Positions 38,140 through 47,202 of a stretch of DNA of 64,000 nucleotides are shown one piece after another. The notes below the pieces were generated by a model, which saw nothing but the letters and a program-made list of their open reading frames with translations, ran no database searches and had not been told where the DNA came from. Position numbers and translations under genes: made by a program. Every line of letters begins with the position of its first letter. Within the stretch, counting starts at the first letter, position 1. The DNA is from Sphingobacterium micropteri (GTDB lineage Bacteria; Bacteroidota; Bacteroidia; Sphingobacteriales; Sphingobacteriaceae): contig NZ_JACOIK010000007.1 in NCBI RefSeq assembly GCF_014692515.1, forward strand, positions 1-64,000, given 5' to 3'.

Positions 38140-38177
38140 AAAATAGGCACTAAACCAAAAGATTTAGTGCCTATTTT
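38140..38177. terminator. Bidirectional terminator
   Basis: A 15-bp perfect stem (38140-38154 with 38163-38177) with A and T tracts on both ends separates the plus-strand PUL from the minus-strand tRNA gene. Confidence 0.85.
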
Positions 38178-38187
38178 CCATCTTTAG

Positions 38188-38259
38188 TAGCCCCGAGCAG
38201 AATCGAACTGCTATCAAATGTTTAGGAAACATCTATTCTATCCGTTGAACTACGGGGCC
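38188..38259 (-). tRNA. tRNA-Arg (anticodon CCU)
   Basis: The minus strand folds as a cloverleaf: acceptor GGCCCCG with CGGGGCT (first pair G-U), D arm GTTC/GAAT, anticodon stem GATGT/ACATT with 7-nt loop TTCCTAA (anticodon CCT, reading AGG), T arm AGCAG/CTGCT with TTCGATT loop, discriminator A. CCA is not encoded. It marks the boundary between the sulfatase PUL and core genes; tRNA genes are frequent integration sites, but no att repeat or integrase is seen here. Confidence 0.93.
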
Positions 38260-38394
38260 AATACTAATGGGTACAAAAATAACTTTTTTTTCCAACTTAA
38301 ACCATAACCATTAGTTATATAAACAATATTTGCTTTATAGATTTTGACGATGTCATATAAAGATTTTTGATGTTTTATTGACAATAAAAACCCC

Positions 38395-38402
38395 TACTTT
38401 TG
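38395..38402 (+). promoter_or_regulatory. -7 element upstream of ahpC-like gene
   Basis: TACTTTTG fits TAnnTTTG and lies 38 nt before the ATG. The -33 region is T-rich (around 38373) but lacks a clean TTG at the ideal distance. Confidence 0.45.
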
Positions 38403-38439
38403 TACTGCAAAAAGAAAGAACAAAATAAATATAATTATT

Positions 38440-39072
38440 ATGAGTTTTACAGGTAAAAATTTTCCAAACATTTCAGTTGACGCAATTGATTATTTAGGTG
38501 ACAACTTTACTATCAACGTATTTGAAAAAGCAAAAGCAGAAAACAAAAAAGTATTGTTGTTTTGGTATCCAAAAGATTTCACTTTTGTATGTCCTACAGA
38601 ACTACATGCTTTTCAAGAGGCTGCTGAAGAGTTTGCAAAAAGAAATACCATCTTAATCGGCGCTTCTTGTGACTCTGCAGAAGTTCACTTTGCTTGGTTA
38701 AATACAGCAAAAGACAACGGCGGTATCGAAGGTGTGGAATATCCACTTATTGCGGATACTAACCGCAACTTATCAAGTGTATTGGGTATTTTAGAGATGA
38801 AAGAAGTAGAACACCCTGAATACGGGACGCTGGTAGAAGGTTCTGCTGTTTCATACCGTGCGACTTATCTTATCGACGAGACCGGTAAAGTATTCCATGA
38901 ATCTGTAAACGATATGCCATTAGGCCGTAACGTGAAAGAATACATCCGTTTGATCGATGCATATACACATGTCCAGAAACACGGAGAAGTTTGTCCTGCC
39001 AACTGGGAAGAGGGTAAAGATGCTATGAACGCTACACGTGAAGGCGTTGCTACTTACCTATCTGCAAACTAG
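38440..39072 (+). CDS. Peroxiredoxin, 2-Cys AhpC/TSA family
   Basis: A 210-residue cytosolic thiol peroxidase. The peroxidatic Cys51 lies in DFTFVCPTELHAF and the resolving Cys in GEVCPANW (about 183), a typical 2-Cys arrangement; length and SYRATYLID block are normal. It reduces hydrogen and organic peroxides and is recycled by a thioredoxin, and a thioredoxin-fold gene follows 64 nt downstream. Its own -7 box (38395) suggests that it is the first gene of this small redox operon. Confidence 0.95.
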   Translation: MSFTGKNFPNISVDAIDYLGDNFTINVFEKAKAENKKVLLFWYPKDFTFVCPTELHAFQEAAEEFAKRNTILIGASCDSAEVHFAWLNTAKDNGGIEGVEYPLIADTNRNLSSVLGILEMKEVEHPEYGTLVEGSAVSYRATYLIDETGKVFHESVNDMPLGRNVKEYIRLIDAYTHVQKHGEVCPANWEEGKDAMNATREGVATYLSAN

Positions 39073-39096
39073 TTATACAGTATTCGAAAAAAGACT

Positions 39097-39121
39097 GAAA
39101 GGAGAGGTTCTCTCTCCTTTC
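39097..39121 (+). terminator. Intercistronic hairpin (possible attenuator)
   Basis: GAAAGGAGAG pairs perfectly with CTCTCCTTTC across a 5-nt loop between the peroxiredoxin and thioredoxin genes. Only a short T stretch is present, so partial termination or mRNA-end protection is plausible. Confidence 0.45.
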
Positions 39122-39136
39122 ATAAAATCAAATTTT

Positions 39137-39451
39137 ATGTTACAGGAATTAGAAAAAGACGCTCTACAAGAAATTGTAGACAACAACGATACCGTAGTGG
39201 TACAATTTTCGGCATCTTGGTGTGGAAACTGCCGCATCATGAAACCTAAGTTCAAAAAACTAGCGTCGGAAAACGATAATGTTTCCTTCGTAATTGTTGA
39301 TGCGGAGAAGTTTCCGGAGTCCAGAAAACTTGCCAATGTAAATAATTTACCAACTTTTGCATCTTACAAAAACGGAAAACTGGTAAATCAAGTACAAACA
39401 AATAAAATTGACGGTTTAATAGATTTATTAAATGAAATTACCAGTAATTAA
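39137..39451 (+). CDS. Thioredoxin-family protein
   Basis: A 104-residue thioredoxin fold with the active-site CxxC as WCGNC (near residue 31) and the cis-Pro region NLPTFASYKNGK. No signal peptide is present, so it is cytosolic. An upstream in-frame start at 39038 would overlap the peroxiredoxin gene and add 33 residues without family support, so the ATG at 39137 is chosen. It likely reduces the peroxiredoxin encoded just upstream. Confidence 0.9.
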   Translation: MLQELEKDALQEIVDNNDTVVVQFSASWCGNCRIMKPKFKKLASENDNVSFVIVDAEKFPESRKLANVNNLPTFASYKNGKLVNQVQTNKIDGLIDLLNEITSN

Positions 39452-39689
39452 GCATCTTATCGAGTTTATAGAACAGAACGACGCAGATTTCGTGTTGGAA
39501 ACTATCGAAACATTGGAGGCGTTAACGGAAGTTCCCTCTCTCAAAGATGAGGAACTTGATGTGATCGGTGAATTGATTTCCAATATGTATGGAGCGGTAG
39601 AAGTTGACAAGCTAATAAAAGAAGGAACCCCTAAAAAAGAAGCATTGAACGGCTTTATGCAAAGAGTGCTTGGTTCTATCGACAAATAA
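39432..39689 (+). CDS. Small acidic conserved protein (DUF6952-like)
   Basis: An 85-residue acidic, helical protein without a signal peptide. Its start overlaps the thioredoxin gene end by 20 nt in another frame, so translation is coupled. I believe this is the small conserved Bacteroidota protein that commonly follows the peroxiredoxin-thioredoxin pair (DUF6952), from size, composition and context, but no functional motif is visible. A role in the redox pair is inference only. Confidence 0.75.
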   Translation: MKLPVIKHLIEFIEQNDADFVLETIETLEALTEVPSLKDEELDVIGELISNMYGAVEVDKLIKEGTPKKEALNGFMQRVLGSIDK

Positions 39690-39887
39690 ACAAAAGACAC
39701 CGCTGTTTATAACTTTGCTTATGTGGAAAAGTTTTTCGCCATTAAGGGGGCTATTTTTATTTATTAATCCTATTTTTACTTGTACCATATAAGGTTACTA
39801 TTTTAAAACTATCGACTGTTCCGTTTGTTTTTTAAAATCCGTTGGACGAATTGGAAGTTTTAGACAAAAAGATTTTTAATTGTTGGT

Positions 39888-39925
39888 AAAAGGAATCAGA
39901 AAATATCTGGTTCCTTTTATTTTTT
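39888..39925 (+). terminator. Hairpin with T-rich tail
   Basis: AAAAGGAATCAG pairs with CTGGTTCCTTTT (one G-U) across a 7-nt loop and is followed by ATTTTTTCC. It probably terminates the redox operon, although it lies only 16 nt before the next start codon. Confidence 0.55.
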
Positions 39926-39941
39926 CCTATTTTTAGGCATT

Positions 39942-42392
39942 ATGAGACGACTTATTATCTGCATTTTTCTGGCACATCTTTTCACGGCTCACTTTTCTTT
40001 TGCACAATCTACCTATTCCAGTAGTTCCGCGGATATACAGTTGCAAATGGAACGACTAAATGTCTTAGGTTCTGTACTTTATTTTGCTGCACACCCCGAC
40101 GATGAGAATACGAAATTAATATCCTACCTCGCTTCTGAACGCAACGTGCGAACCACTTATCTCTCGTTGACGCGCGGTGATGGCGGACAAAACTTAATCG
40201 GGACCGAACAAGGAATTGAACTGGGGTTAATACGGACTCAGGAACTCCTTCAGGCGCGTAAAGTGGATGGGGGAGAGCAGTATTTTTCTTCCGCGTTCGA
40301 TTTCGGTTTTTCTAAAACTTATGACGAAACCTTTAAATTTTGGCAAAAACAAGAAGTATTACGAGAAGCGGTATGGCTTATCCGAAAGTTACAACCGGAT
40401 GTGATTATTACACGTTTTCCGCCGGATGAACGTGGTGGGCATGGCCACCACCAAGCTTCTGCCATACTTGCACACGAAGCCTTTGTAGCAGCCGGCGATC
40501 CTAAAATGTTTCCCGAACAGCTAAACGAATTACAACCTTGGCAGGCTAAACGCTTACTCTGGAATACCGCCAGTTTTATGCGTCTTCAAGGAGATGATTC
40601 AAATCGACTTCGCATTGATATTGGTCAATACAACCCTTTATTAGGCAAGTCCTATGGTGAATTGTCCGCCATCAGCCGTTCACAACACAAAAGCCAAGGC
40701 TTTGGTTCAGCAAGTACCAATGGTGTATCACTCGAAACATTTGAAAATGTAGCGGGCACGAAGGCAACGGAAGATCTGTTCGACGACATTGATCTATCTT
40801 GGAACCGTATCCCTCATAGCGAATCTATTCAATTGTCCATCCAAAAACTCCTATCATCTTTTAACGCCAATAAGCCGCAGCTTTCTATTCCTCAACTCGC
40901 CACCATATGGCATGAAATCCAAAAATTGGAAGATAGTTACTGGAAGGAAAGAAAGAGCAAAGAGGTAGAAAATATTATGCTTGCTTGTGCAGGGATAAAA
41001 GTCGAAAGCCTTACACCTCGATTACGTTTAGTAGAGGGGCAGCCGATAGCTTTTCAAACAGAAATCGTCGTTCGCAATCCCGATGTCCACGTGGAACTTT
41101 TACATATAAACGAAAATAAAATTGGACAAACGCTCCCTACAAACGAAGTAATAGCCTTCGAGCATATTCTTCCACCAACAACCATCACCCAGCCGTATTG
41201 GTTGCGCAAACCCCACACACAAGGTAAATTTGATGTTGATCCAAAGCATTTTGGTTATCCTATGAGCCCCGATTTACCTGCCGCTCATATTTATTTCAAC
41301 GTAGCGGGAGTTCCTATTCATATACAAACACCGTTACAATATCGCTATGTTGATCCGGTAAGGGGAGAGGTACACGAATATGTGGAAGTTGCACCGGTCG
41401 TTACGGCCTCCATAGAAGTCAATAACCTGCTTATTCCAAAAGGTGAACAGAAAACCTTAACGGTTACATTTCAAAGGCACGGTGAAATAGACAAAGATAT
41501 ACCTATCGATATAAACCTTTCATCTTCAGGATGGAAAATATATCCCGAAAAATTGATTTTATCTTTCCCTGAAGGACAAGACATCCTTTCCAAGACCATT
41601 GCCATAAGCAATCTCCAGAAGACCCATAACGAAACAACATTAAGCTTCTCAGCCAGTGGAAAAAAGTTGAAAGATATCCGGGAGATTACATACGACCACA
41701 TACCCCGGCAGACATGGTTTCCCGATGCGGAAGTGAAACTAAACCCCATTACATTGATCAATCCCGTAAAAAGGGTCGGTTACATTATGGGAGCAGGCGA
41801 TCTCGTTCCGGTAGCATTACGAAACATCGGTACCACAGTTGATATACTGGATATAGCCAAACTCCGATCAGACGTGCTGCAGCAGTACGATGCCATTGTA
41901 TTTGGGGTACGAGCATTAAATATCCATACCCATATTACACAAAAACTACCGTTAATTTATAACTATATACAGGAAGGCGGTGTCGTTTTAATGCAATACA
42001 ATGTTAACTCTAGATTACAGGAAGAACATTTTTCACCTAAACCAGCACCGTTCACTATTACCCGTACTAGAGTAACAGAGGAAGACGCAAAAGTCACCTT
42101 TACCGATCCTAAGGATCCTGTATTAAATTATCCAAACAAGATTACACCCGAAGACTTTACTGGCTGGGTACAGGAACGAGGGCTTTACTTTGCAGAAAAC
42201 ATCGATCCTAGTTATCGCACACCTCTTGCCATGAGCGACCAAAATGAACCGCAACACAACGGCGCTTTACTCATACATCGAATGGGGAAAGGTAAATTTA
42301 TTTATACGTCTTTATCTTTTTTCAGACAATTACCTGCGGGAGTTCCCGGAGCTAATAGATTATTTGTAAATTTGTTAGCAAAAGAAAAATAG
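39942..42392 (+). CDS. PIG-L family deacetylase with large C-terminal region
   Basis: An 816-residue secreted protein (signal peptide about 21 residues). Residues about 35-260 are a PIG-L/LmbE metal-dependent deacetylase domain: zinc motif AAHPDDE, SLTRGDGGQN and GGHGHHQAS. The remaining 550 residues contain beta-sandwich stretches and, from about 600, a segment resembling a glutamine-amidotransferase-like fold (VGYIMGAGDLVP, YDAIVFGVRALN). This long Bacteroidota architecture is known but its substrate is not; N-acetylated sugars or glycoconjugates are likely. It heads a plus-strand cluster with two small genes and a symporter. Confidence 0.85.
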   Translation: MRRLIICIFLAHLFTAHFSFAQSTYSSSSADIQLQMERLNVLGSVLYFAAHPDDENTKLISYLASERNVRTTYLSLTRGDGGQNLIGTEQGIELGLIRTQELLQARKVDGGEQYFSSAFDFGFSKTYDETFKFWQKQEVLREAVWLIRKLQPDVIITRFPPDERGGHGHHQASAILAHEAFVAAGDPKMFPEQLNELQPWQAKRLLWNTASFMRLQGDDSNRLRIDIGQYNPLLGKSYGELSAISRSQHKSQGFGSASTNGVSLETFENVAGTKATEDLFDDIDLSWNRIPHSESIQLSIQKLLSSFNANKPQLSIPQLATIWHEIQKLEDSYWKERKSKEVENIMLACAGIKVESLTPRLRLVEGQPIAFQTEIVVRNPDVHVELLHINENKIGQTLPTNEVIAFEHILPPTTITQPYWLRKPHTQGKFDVDPKHFGYPMSPDLPAAHIYFNVAGVPIHIQTPLQYRYVDPVRGEVHEYVEVAPVVTASIEVNNLLIPKGEQKTLTVTFQRHGEIDKDIPIDINLSSSGWKIYPEKLILSFPEGQDILSKTIAISNLQKTHNETTLSFSASGKKLKDIREITYDHIPRQTWFPDAEVKLNPITLINPVKRVGYIMGAGDLVPVALRNIGTTVDILDIAKLRSDVLQQYDAIVFGVRALNIHTHITQKLPLIYNYIQEGGVVLMQYNVNSRLQEEHFSPKPAPFTITRTRVTEEDAKVTFTDPKDPVLNYPNKITPEDFTGWVQERGLYFAENIDPSYRTPLAMSDQNEPQHNGALLIHRMGKGKFIYTSLSFFRQLPAGVPGANRLFVNLLAKEK

Positions 42393-42407
42393 AAACTATA
42401 TAGTATA

Positions 42408-42605
42408 ATGGAAAATCAAGTAGAAAGCAACGAAAACCTAAATGTAAAAGGTATTATCCTATTACTCGGCACCATATTCGGTGCATTGATTTCGATCATC
42501 GTTAAGGGCACTTTTTTAGGTTTTATCGGCGGTTTAGTGATAGGGTTCGCATTGGCGGTCTTCTTCATCAGCGTAATCCTTCCCCATAAACCAAGTGACA
42601 GATAA
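42408..42605 (+). CDS. Small two-helix membrane protein
   Basis: A 65-residue protein with an acidic N-terminus and two closely spaced hydrophobic helices (about 13-33 and 35-58) joined by a Gly-rich turn, ending in a short polar tail. No family is recognised. It lies 15 nt after the PIG-L gene and overlaps the next tiny gene, so it belongs to the same transcript. Confidence 0.6.
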   Translation: MENQVESNENLNVKGIILLLGTIFGALISIIVKGTFLGFIGGLVIGFALAVFFISVILPHKPSDR

Positions 42606-42714
42606 GGGCCTTCCTCCGTTTGTAAAAAGCTGGCGACAGTTCTATATACTCGTTTGTATATGGCTAGCCGCGTGCATTTTACTCATGTATTGGTTCACTA
42701 AATATTATTCATGA
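42595..42714 (+). CDS. 39-residue single-pass membrane protein preceding the symporter
   Basis: This short frame starts at GTG (42595), overlaps the previous gene by 11 nt and ends with TGA at 42712-42714, overlapping the symporter ATG at 42711 (ATGA junction). The product starts with a polar segment containing PPFVKSWRQFY, then one transmembrane helix of about 17 residues, then MYWFTKYYS. Coupling at both ends and a sensible membrane topology support it. I recall similar tiny proteins next to Bacteroidota sodium:solute symporters, so an accessory subunit is plausible, but this is not proven. Confidence 0.65.
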   Translation: MTDKGLPPFVKSWRQFYILVCIWLAACILLMYWFTKYYS

Positions 42715-44408
42715 GTACTATTGATTGGATAGTACTCTTTTTTACGCTGCTGCTTATTGTCGTTTATGGCATCTACAAAAGCAGAGGTATCAAAAATATC
42801 GATGGGTATATCGTTGGTGATCGCGAACTGCCCTGGTATAATGTAGGACTGTCTGTGATGGCGACGCAGGCTAGTGCCATCACATTTTTATCGGCTCCTG
42901 GACTTGCCTACTCCTCGGGAATGAGTTTTGCCCAATTCTATTTTGGACTACCATTGGCGATGATTGTCCTCTGTATCACCTTTGTGCCCATCTTCCATCG
43001 ATTAAGGGTATATACGGCCTATGAGTTCCTCGAAAAGCGATTTGATGTGAATACACGGGTACTCACAGCATTACTTTTTTTGATCCAACGAGGAGTATCA
43101 ACTGGCATCACTATCTTTGCTCCATCCATCATTCTTTCGAGTATCCTCCATCTTGATGTGACATATACCACACTTATTATCGGAACAATGGTTATCTTCT
43201 ATACCGTTTGGGGTGGAACAAAAGCCGTCTCCTATTCGCAATTACTGCAGATGGGTATTATTTTTACGGCGCTATTGGCTGCGGGGGTTATGGTTGTCCG
43301 TTTTTTACCCGCCGATATTGGTTTCACAGAAGCACTGCATATTGCCGGGAAATCTGGTAAGACCAATGCCATAGACTGGAGTTTCGATCTTAGCAATCAA
43401 TACACCGTATGGACGGGTCTCATCGGTGGATTTTTCCTGCAGCTTTCATATTTCGGCACCGACCAAAGCCAAGTAGGTCGATACCTAACGGGCTCGTCTA
43501 TTCGGGACTCCAGATTAGGGCTTCTCCTGAATGGCTTGCTAAAGGTACCCATGCAATTTTGTATTTTATTAATTGGTATCTTAGTCTTTGCTTACTATCA
43601 GTTCCATACACCTCCATTATTTTTCAATAATGTAGAGGTGGCAAAAATCGAAAACAGCCAATACAGCGATGAATATACCGCTATAATACAACGTCACGAA
43701 GCCCTTGGTGCAGAAAAAAAAGAATGGGTAGAAAAACTGGTCTTGGCGATTAAGGCCGATGATTCCGAAGCAATTAACGCTTCCCGTCATGTCCTTCAGG
43801 AGAAGAATCAACAAGATCAGGTGTTACGAAAAGAAGTAGAAACCCTATTGCAAAAAAATAACCCCGGTGCGGAGCTCAATGATAACAATTATATTTTCCT
43901 TTCGTTCGTAACAAGTACTTTTCCAAAGGGGTTAATCGGATTATTGATTGCGATTATTTTTCTAGCCTCCATGGGGGCAACAGCTAGTGCGATAAACTCA
44001 CTGTCATCAACCACTGTAGTGGATATCTACAAACGCTTTATTAACAAAAAGGGATCCGATAGAGGCTACCTTAATGCATCAAGATTCTTTACGCTGGTGT
44101 GGGGCATTATTACGCTTGCCGTAGCACTATACGCCAGCCAGCTCGGAAACCTCTTAGAAGCCGTCAATATTTTAGGCTCCCTTTTCTACGGTACCATTCT
44201 GGGTATTTTCCTTGTCGCTTTTTATGTGAAACGTATCGGTGGAAAAGCGGTGTTTTGGGCTGCAGTATTTTCAGAAATAGTTGTTTTCGGTATATGGAAA
44301 GCAGATATCATGGCTTACCTTTGGCTCAACTTGGTGGGTTGTGTCTGTGTAATTGTGTTTGGGCTGATTTTACAAACGATGTTCAAATCAAAAATACCGT
44401 CGGTATAG
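42711..44408 (+). CDS. Sodium:solute symporter (SSS family)
   Basis: A 565-residue inner-membrane protein with about 13 hydrophobic helices. SSS landmarks are GYIVGDRELPWYNVGLSVMATQASAITFL near residue 30, GGTKAVSYSQLLQ near 165 and TDQSQVGRYLTG near 255. A hydrophilic stretch of about 85 residues (about 305-390), rich in Glu and Lys, interrupts the helices; many Bacteroidota homologues have it. The substrate (sugar, sialic acid or other) cannot be read from sequence. Translation is coupled to the 39-residue gene. Its 3-prime end overlaps the convergent amidase gene by 21 nt. Confidence 0.9.
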   Translation: MSTIDWIVLFFTLLLIVVYGIYKSRGIKNIDGYIVGDRELPWYNVGLSVMATQASAITFLSAPGLAYSSGMSFAQFYFGLPLAMIVLCITFVPIFHRLRVYTAYEFLEKRFDVNTRVLTALLFLIQRGVSTGITIFAPSIILSSILHLDVTYTTLIIGTMVIFYTVWGGTKAVSYSQLLQMGIIFTALLAAGVMVVRFLPADIGFTEALHIAGKSGKTNAIDWSFDLSNQYTVWTGLIGGFFLQLSYFGTDQSQVGRYLTGSSIRDSRLGLLLNGLLKVPMQFCILLIGILVFAYYQFHTPPLFFNNVEVAKIENSQYSDEYTAIIQRHEALGAEKKEWVEKLVLAIKADDSEAINASRHVLQEKNQQDQVLRKEVETLLQKNNPGAELNDNNYIFLSFVTSTFPKGLIGLLIAIIFLASMGATASAINSLSSTTVVDIYKRFINKKGSDRGYLNASRFFTLVWGIITLAVALYASQLGNLLEAVNILGSLFYGTILGIFLVAFYVKRIGGKAVFWAAVFSEIVVFGIWKADIMAYLWLNLVGCVCVIVFGLILQTMFKSKIPSV

Positions 44409-45299
44409 ATTATACAAAACCCGCTTATCATAATCTGTGAGTGTCTCCTCAACATCCGTAACAATAAATTTCCGCTTAAAAGCGCCGATTGTTTTGTTCA
44501 GATTGCTAACGTCATAGCCAATGATACGGAGGGCGTCAACAAAGTTGAAGTTGTCCGGAGGAGGAACAAGGTTACTTTCGTCATACCACACACCAAAGCC
44601 ACGGTCTGCCAATCGTTTCCAAGGGAAAAACACACTTGGATCGTTCTTACGTGCGGGTGCAACATCCGCATGCCCTAGAAAATTGGCGAATGGTATCTGG
44701 TATTTGGTTTTTAGCGTATCCAACAATATAAGAAGTGCGTTTATCTGAGCTTCGGAAAAAGGCTCTCTTCCATTATTGTCCAACTCAATGCCCAAGGAGA
44801 CCGAGTTCATATCCGTGACATTTCCCCATTTTGATCTTCCCGCATGCCAGGAACGTAGATAATCATTCAACATCTGTACGACACGACCGTCCTTACCGAT
44901 CACATAATGCGCAGATACTTTGGTATGTTCCAACTGAAAGGTTCGTATGGTTTGCGCTAGGCTATGTTGTGCCGTATGGTGGATAATCACAAAATTTGGC
45001 TTTCTGATATCATAATGTATTGCTTCTGCCCAATCCACGTTTCTATTGATCCCCTCCCGCATCATCATTTTGATCGTATCATCCGCCGTGAGGACTAATG
45101 GCATTGTAGTTGTCTGTTTTTCAGCTAAAAGCTCTGCTGTACCTGGTAGTTTTACCGAATCCGTATTGATTTTAATATTATCTACACGCAGTACGGATGT
45201 ATTCGCATGCTGCAATACGCGCTGCTTAGGCGTGCCACAAGAGGACAGCACCCATAAAACGAAAATGGAATAACAAAGACTTCTCAAACGCACCAACAC
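44388..45299 (-). CDS. N-acetylmuramoyl-L-alanine amidase (Amidase_2), lipoprotein
   Basis: A 303-residue lipoprotein (lipobox VLSSC near residue 21). The zinc amidase domain spans about 95-235: FVIIHHTAQHS with the first His ligand, SAHYVIGKDGRVVQ, LGIELDNNG and the C-terminal zinc/catalytic block GHADVAPARKNDP. It cleaves the lactyl-amide bond between muramic acid and stem peptide in recycling or remodelling. It is tail-to-tail with the symporter and followed upstream by an outer-membrane gene on the same strand. Confidence 0.9.
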   Translation of the reverse strand: MLVRLRSLCYSIFVLWVLSSCGTPKQRVLQHANTSVLRVDNIKINTDSVKLPGTAELLAEKQTTTMPLVLTADDTIKMMMREGINRNVDWAEAIHYDIRKPNFVIIHHTAQHSLAQTIRTFQLEHTKVSAHYVIGKDGRVVQMLNDYLRSWHAGRSKWGNVTDMNSVSLGIELDNNGREPFSEAQINALLILLDTLKTKYQIPFANFLGHADVAPARKNDPSVFFPWKRLADRGFGVWYDESNLVPPPDNFNFVDALRIIGYDVSNLNKTIGAFKRKFIVTDVEETLTDYDKRVLYNLYRRYF

Positions 45300-45328
45300 T
45301 TTCTCAACTAACCCTTATACTATAAATA

Positions 45329-46348
45329 CTATCTCGGTAATGTATAAGTCAAACCTAATGCCAAAGCTTGGCTAAGCTGGATCTCGGGTTTGGTTTTCCC
45401 TCGTTTCGCATCAATAAAATCAGCATCATAAACTAATGTTCCTCTCAGCGACACCTGTACCAATCTAGTAACTTTTGCCGCCAATATAAGGTCTAAGCGG
45501 TGAGACGGATCATCTATTTTTTTATAATCCGCCGTCATGACATATTCTGACTTCACATTAAAGTTTTCAGAAAGATTCCGATCCAATTTGGCGCGTAATT
45601 GAAAAGCCAATACATTTTTCATTTTTCTCCCCTCCTCGAGATCATATGCTGTCTCGTCTACGTTTTCGTCTAAAACAAAAGTTTGACGGGCAGTACCTGT
45701 ACCAAACATGAGGGAAAAGGTTTTGTCAGGCGCATATTCCAAACCGAAAGATTCCGTTAACCTCGCCGGAGCCATAAAATTGGATTTTGTGCCGCTGACA
45801 AATTCGTTACCGTCCTCGTCTTTTGCGTAAGTATATCCCTTATCGAACTGGCTTTCAAAAGTAATCGACGTAAATAAAGACCAACGGGGAGTAATTTTAT
45901 AGGAGATCTTATTATCCCAAAAAATCCTATCTACGTTCTTTTTGGACAAGGTGACGACCTCATCATTTAAAAAGTCATTCTGTATCCGACCGTATTGCAG
46001 GTCTATCTCGGTCAAGTAAGAAAATTTATTCTTAGTATATTCAGATTTGTGGTTTGCTAATGCGGTTAAGGCGATAGAGCTGACCCCCCCCTGCGCCCAG
46101 CTATCACTAAACATGGATTGATTCACATTTAATCCAAATTTTGTCCAGTGTTTCCAATAATTAACCTCTAAGTCTAATTGTGGAATAGGGACCATTACTT
46201 CTTGTAAATTAGTCGCAGGTGCTTGCGGCTTTTCCACAATATTTGTATCAGGTTTTGCCCTTAATTCTTTAAGATCGACTTGTGCCATACCTTGTTGGCC
46301 CACTACGAGTAATAAAATAACAAACAGAAAGTTTATGCTCTTAAACAT
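45329..46348 (-). CDS. DUF3078 outer-membrane protein
   Basis: A 339-residue protein with a signal peptide of about 22 residues. The rest alternates short beta strands ending in an aromatic-rich terminus, as expected of an outer-membrane barrel. The WKHWTKFGLNVNQSMFSDSWAQGG block is the DUF3078 signature. No function is established for the family. It lies between the amidase and a carboxypeptidase-regulatory-domain protein, with 6 nt to the latter, suggesting one envelope-related transcript. Confidence 0.85.
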   Translation of the reverse strand: MFKSINFLFVILLLVVGQQGMAQVDLKELRAKPDTNIVEKPQAPATNLQEVMVPIPQLDLEVNYWKHWTKFGLNVNQSMFSDSWAQGGVSSIALTALANHKSEYTKNKFSYLTEIDLQYGRIQNDFLNDEVVTLSKKNVDRIFWDNKISYKITPRWSLFTSITFESQFDKGYTYAKDEDGNEFVSGTKSNFMAPARLTESFGLEYAPDKTFSLMFGTGTARQTFVLDENVDETAYDLEEGRKMKNVLAFQLRAKLDRNLSENFNVKSEYVMTADYKKIDDPSHRLDLILAAKVTRLVQVSLRGTLVYDADFIDAKRGKTKPEIQLSQALALGLTYTLPR

Positions 46349-46354
46349 GGTGTT

Positions 46355-47116
46355 TTATTTTTCTACTTCTAATTCAATTTCCGGTAACTTCGGTAAAAAG
46401 CGCAAGTTAGGATTTAATTTAAATATTTCATACTTGCTTCTAATATATGTTGCCAATTCATAAGGTGTGGCGATGGAAACAAAATAATAGGCAGGTCTAT
46501 AATTACTCATAAAAATAGTGAGATGTTCCCCCGTTAAACCTGTAATGTGGCTAACAAGATCCCGTGTAAATTTAGAATCAATCACATCTTCCTCATATTC
46601 TACTTGAATAAAACGAGTCAAGCGACGGGCATTTTTTCCCTCTCGGCTCAGCATATTATATATAGACCCGATACTAAGTCCGGCTCCCGTCGGACCTACA
46701 CTAAATACAGAACCAGGATCAGCAAGCTTATACGCCTTATTAAATTCTTCTCGCCGTTGCTGTAAAACTTCTTCCGGTGAGCGTCGTGCCACAACCCTCA
46801 CCTCTGGAATATAAATAGAAGTACGATCTAAATAGACCATCAAAACCTGCTGTCCGGTATACTTAATGGTATCCGTCAAATATCCCTCTTTTGACGTAAT
46901 TATTAAATCGCCCAAAGAAACCCCAACTTCAAATTCACCACGGGCATTATTGAATGTATTTTCTTTGGTGTGATCGTTTTTAATGAAAGCCTTTCCCACC
47001 CGTTGATTGGTGCCTTTGTCAAATACAATCCCCTGTACCGTTTTGGTTTGTGCGGCCACAAAAAAAGGCGCAAATAAAAATAAACAAAATAAGATTATAT
47101 ACTTTAGGGTCTCCAC
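46355..47116 (-). CDS. Carboxypeptidase-regulatory-like domain periplasmic protein
   Basis: A 253-residue protein with a GTG start and a signal peptide (about 22 residues). Residues about 25-100 form a carboxypeptidase-D-like regulatory domain (VQGIVFDKGTNQRVGKAFI, ARGEFEV), as at the start of SusC proteins but without plug or barrel. The rest is a helical region containing RRSPEEVLQQRREEFNKAY and a Tyr-rich C-terminus. Similar stand-alone proteins occur widely in Bacteroidota; the role is unknown. It is just upstream of the DUF3078 gene in the same direction. Confidence 0.75.
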   Translation of the reverse strand: METLKYIILFCLFLFAPFFVAAQTKTVQGIVFDKGTNQRVGKAFIKNDHTKENTFNNARGEFEVGVSLGDLIITSKEGYLTDTIKYTGQQVLMVYLDRTSIYIPEVRVVARRSPEEVLQQRREEFNKAYKLADPGSVFSVGPTGAGLSIGSIYNMLSREGKNARRLTRFIQVEYEEDVIDSKFTRDLVSHITGLTGEHLTIFMSNYRPAYYFVSIATPYELATYIRSKYEIFKLNPNLRFLPKLPEIELEVEK

Positions 47117-47202
47117 GCTATAAAACTAAGGGAAAAGAGGCTTATAATGCGAATTTTTAACATTTTTTAGTCCTAGCAGTTCGGGGCTAATCCGCGATTA
47201 CG

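Noticed and set aside
38188..38259. tRNA-linked genomic island boundary with att sites
   Set aside because: No integrase and no repeated tRNA end found inside the window.
39038..39451. Longer thioredoxin start
   Set aside because: Overlaps the peroxiredoxin gene and a hairpin; the added residues do not fit the fold.
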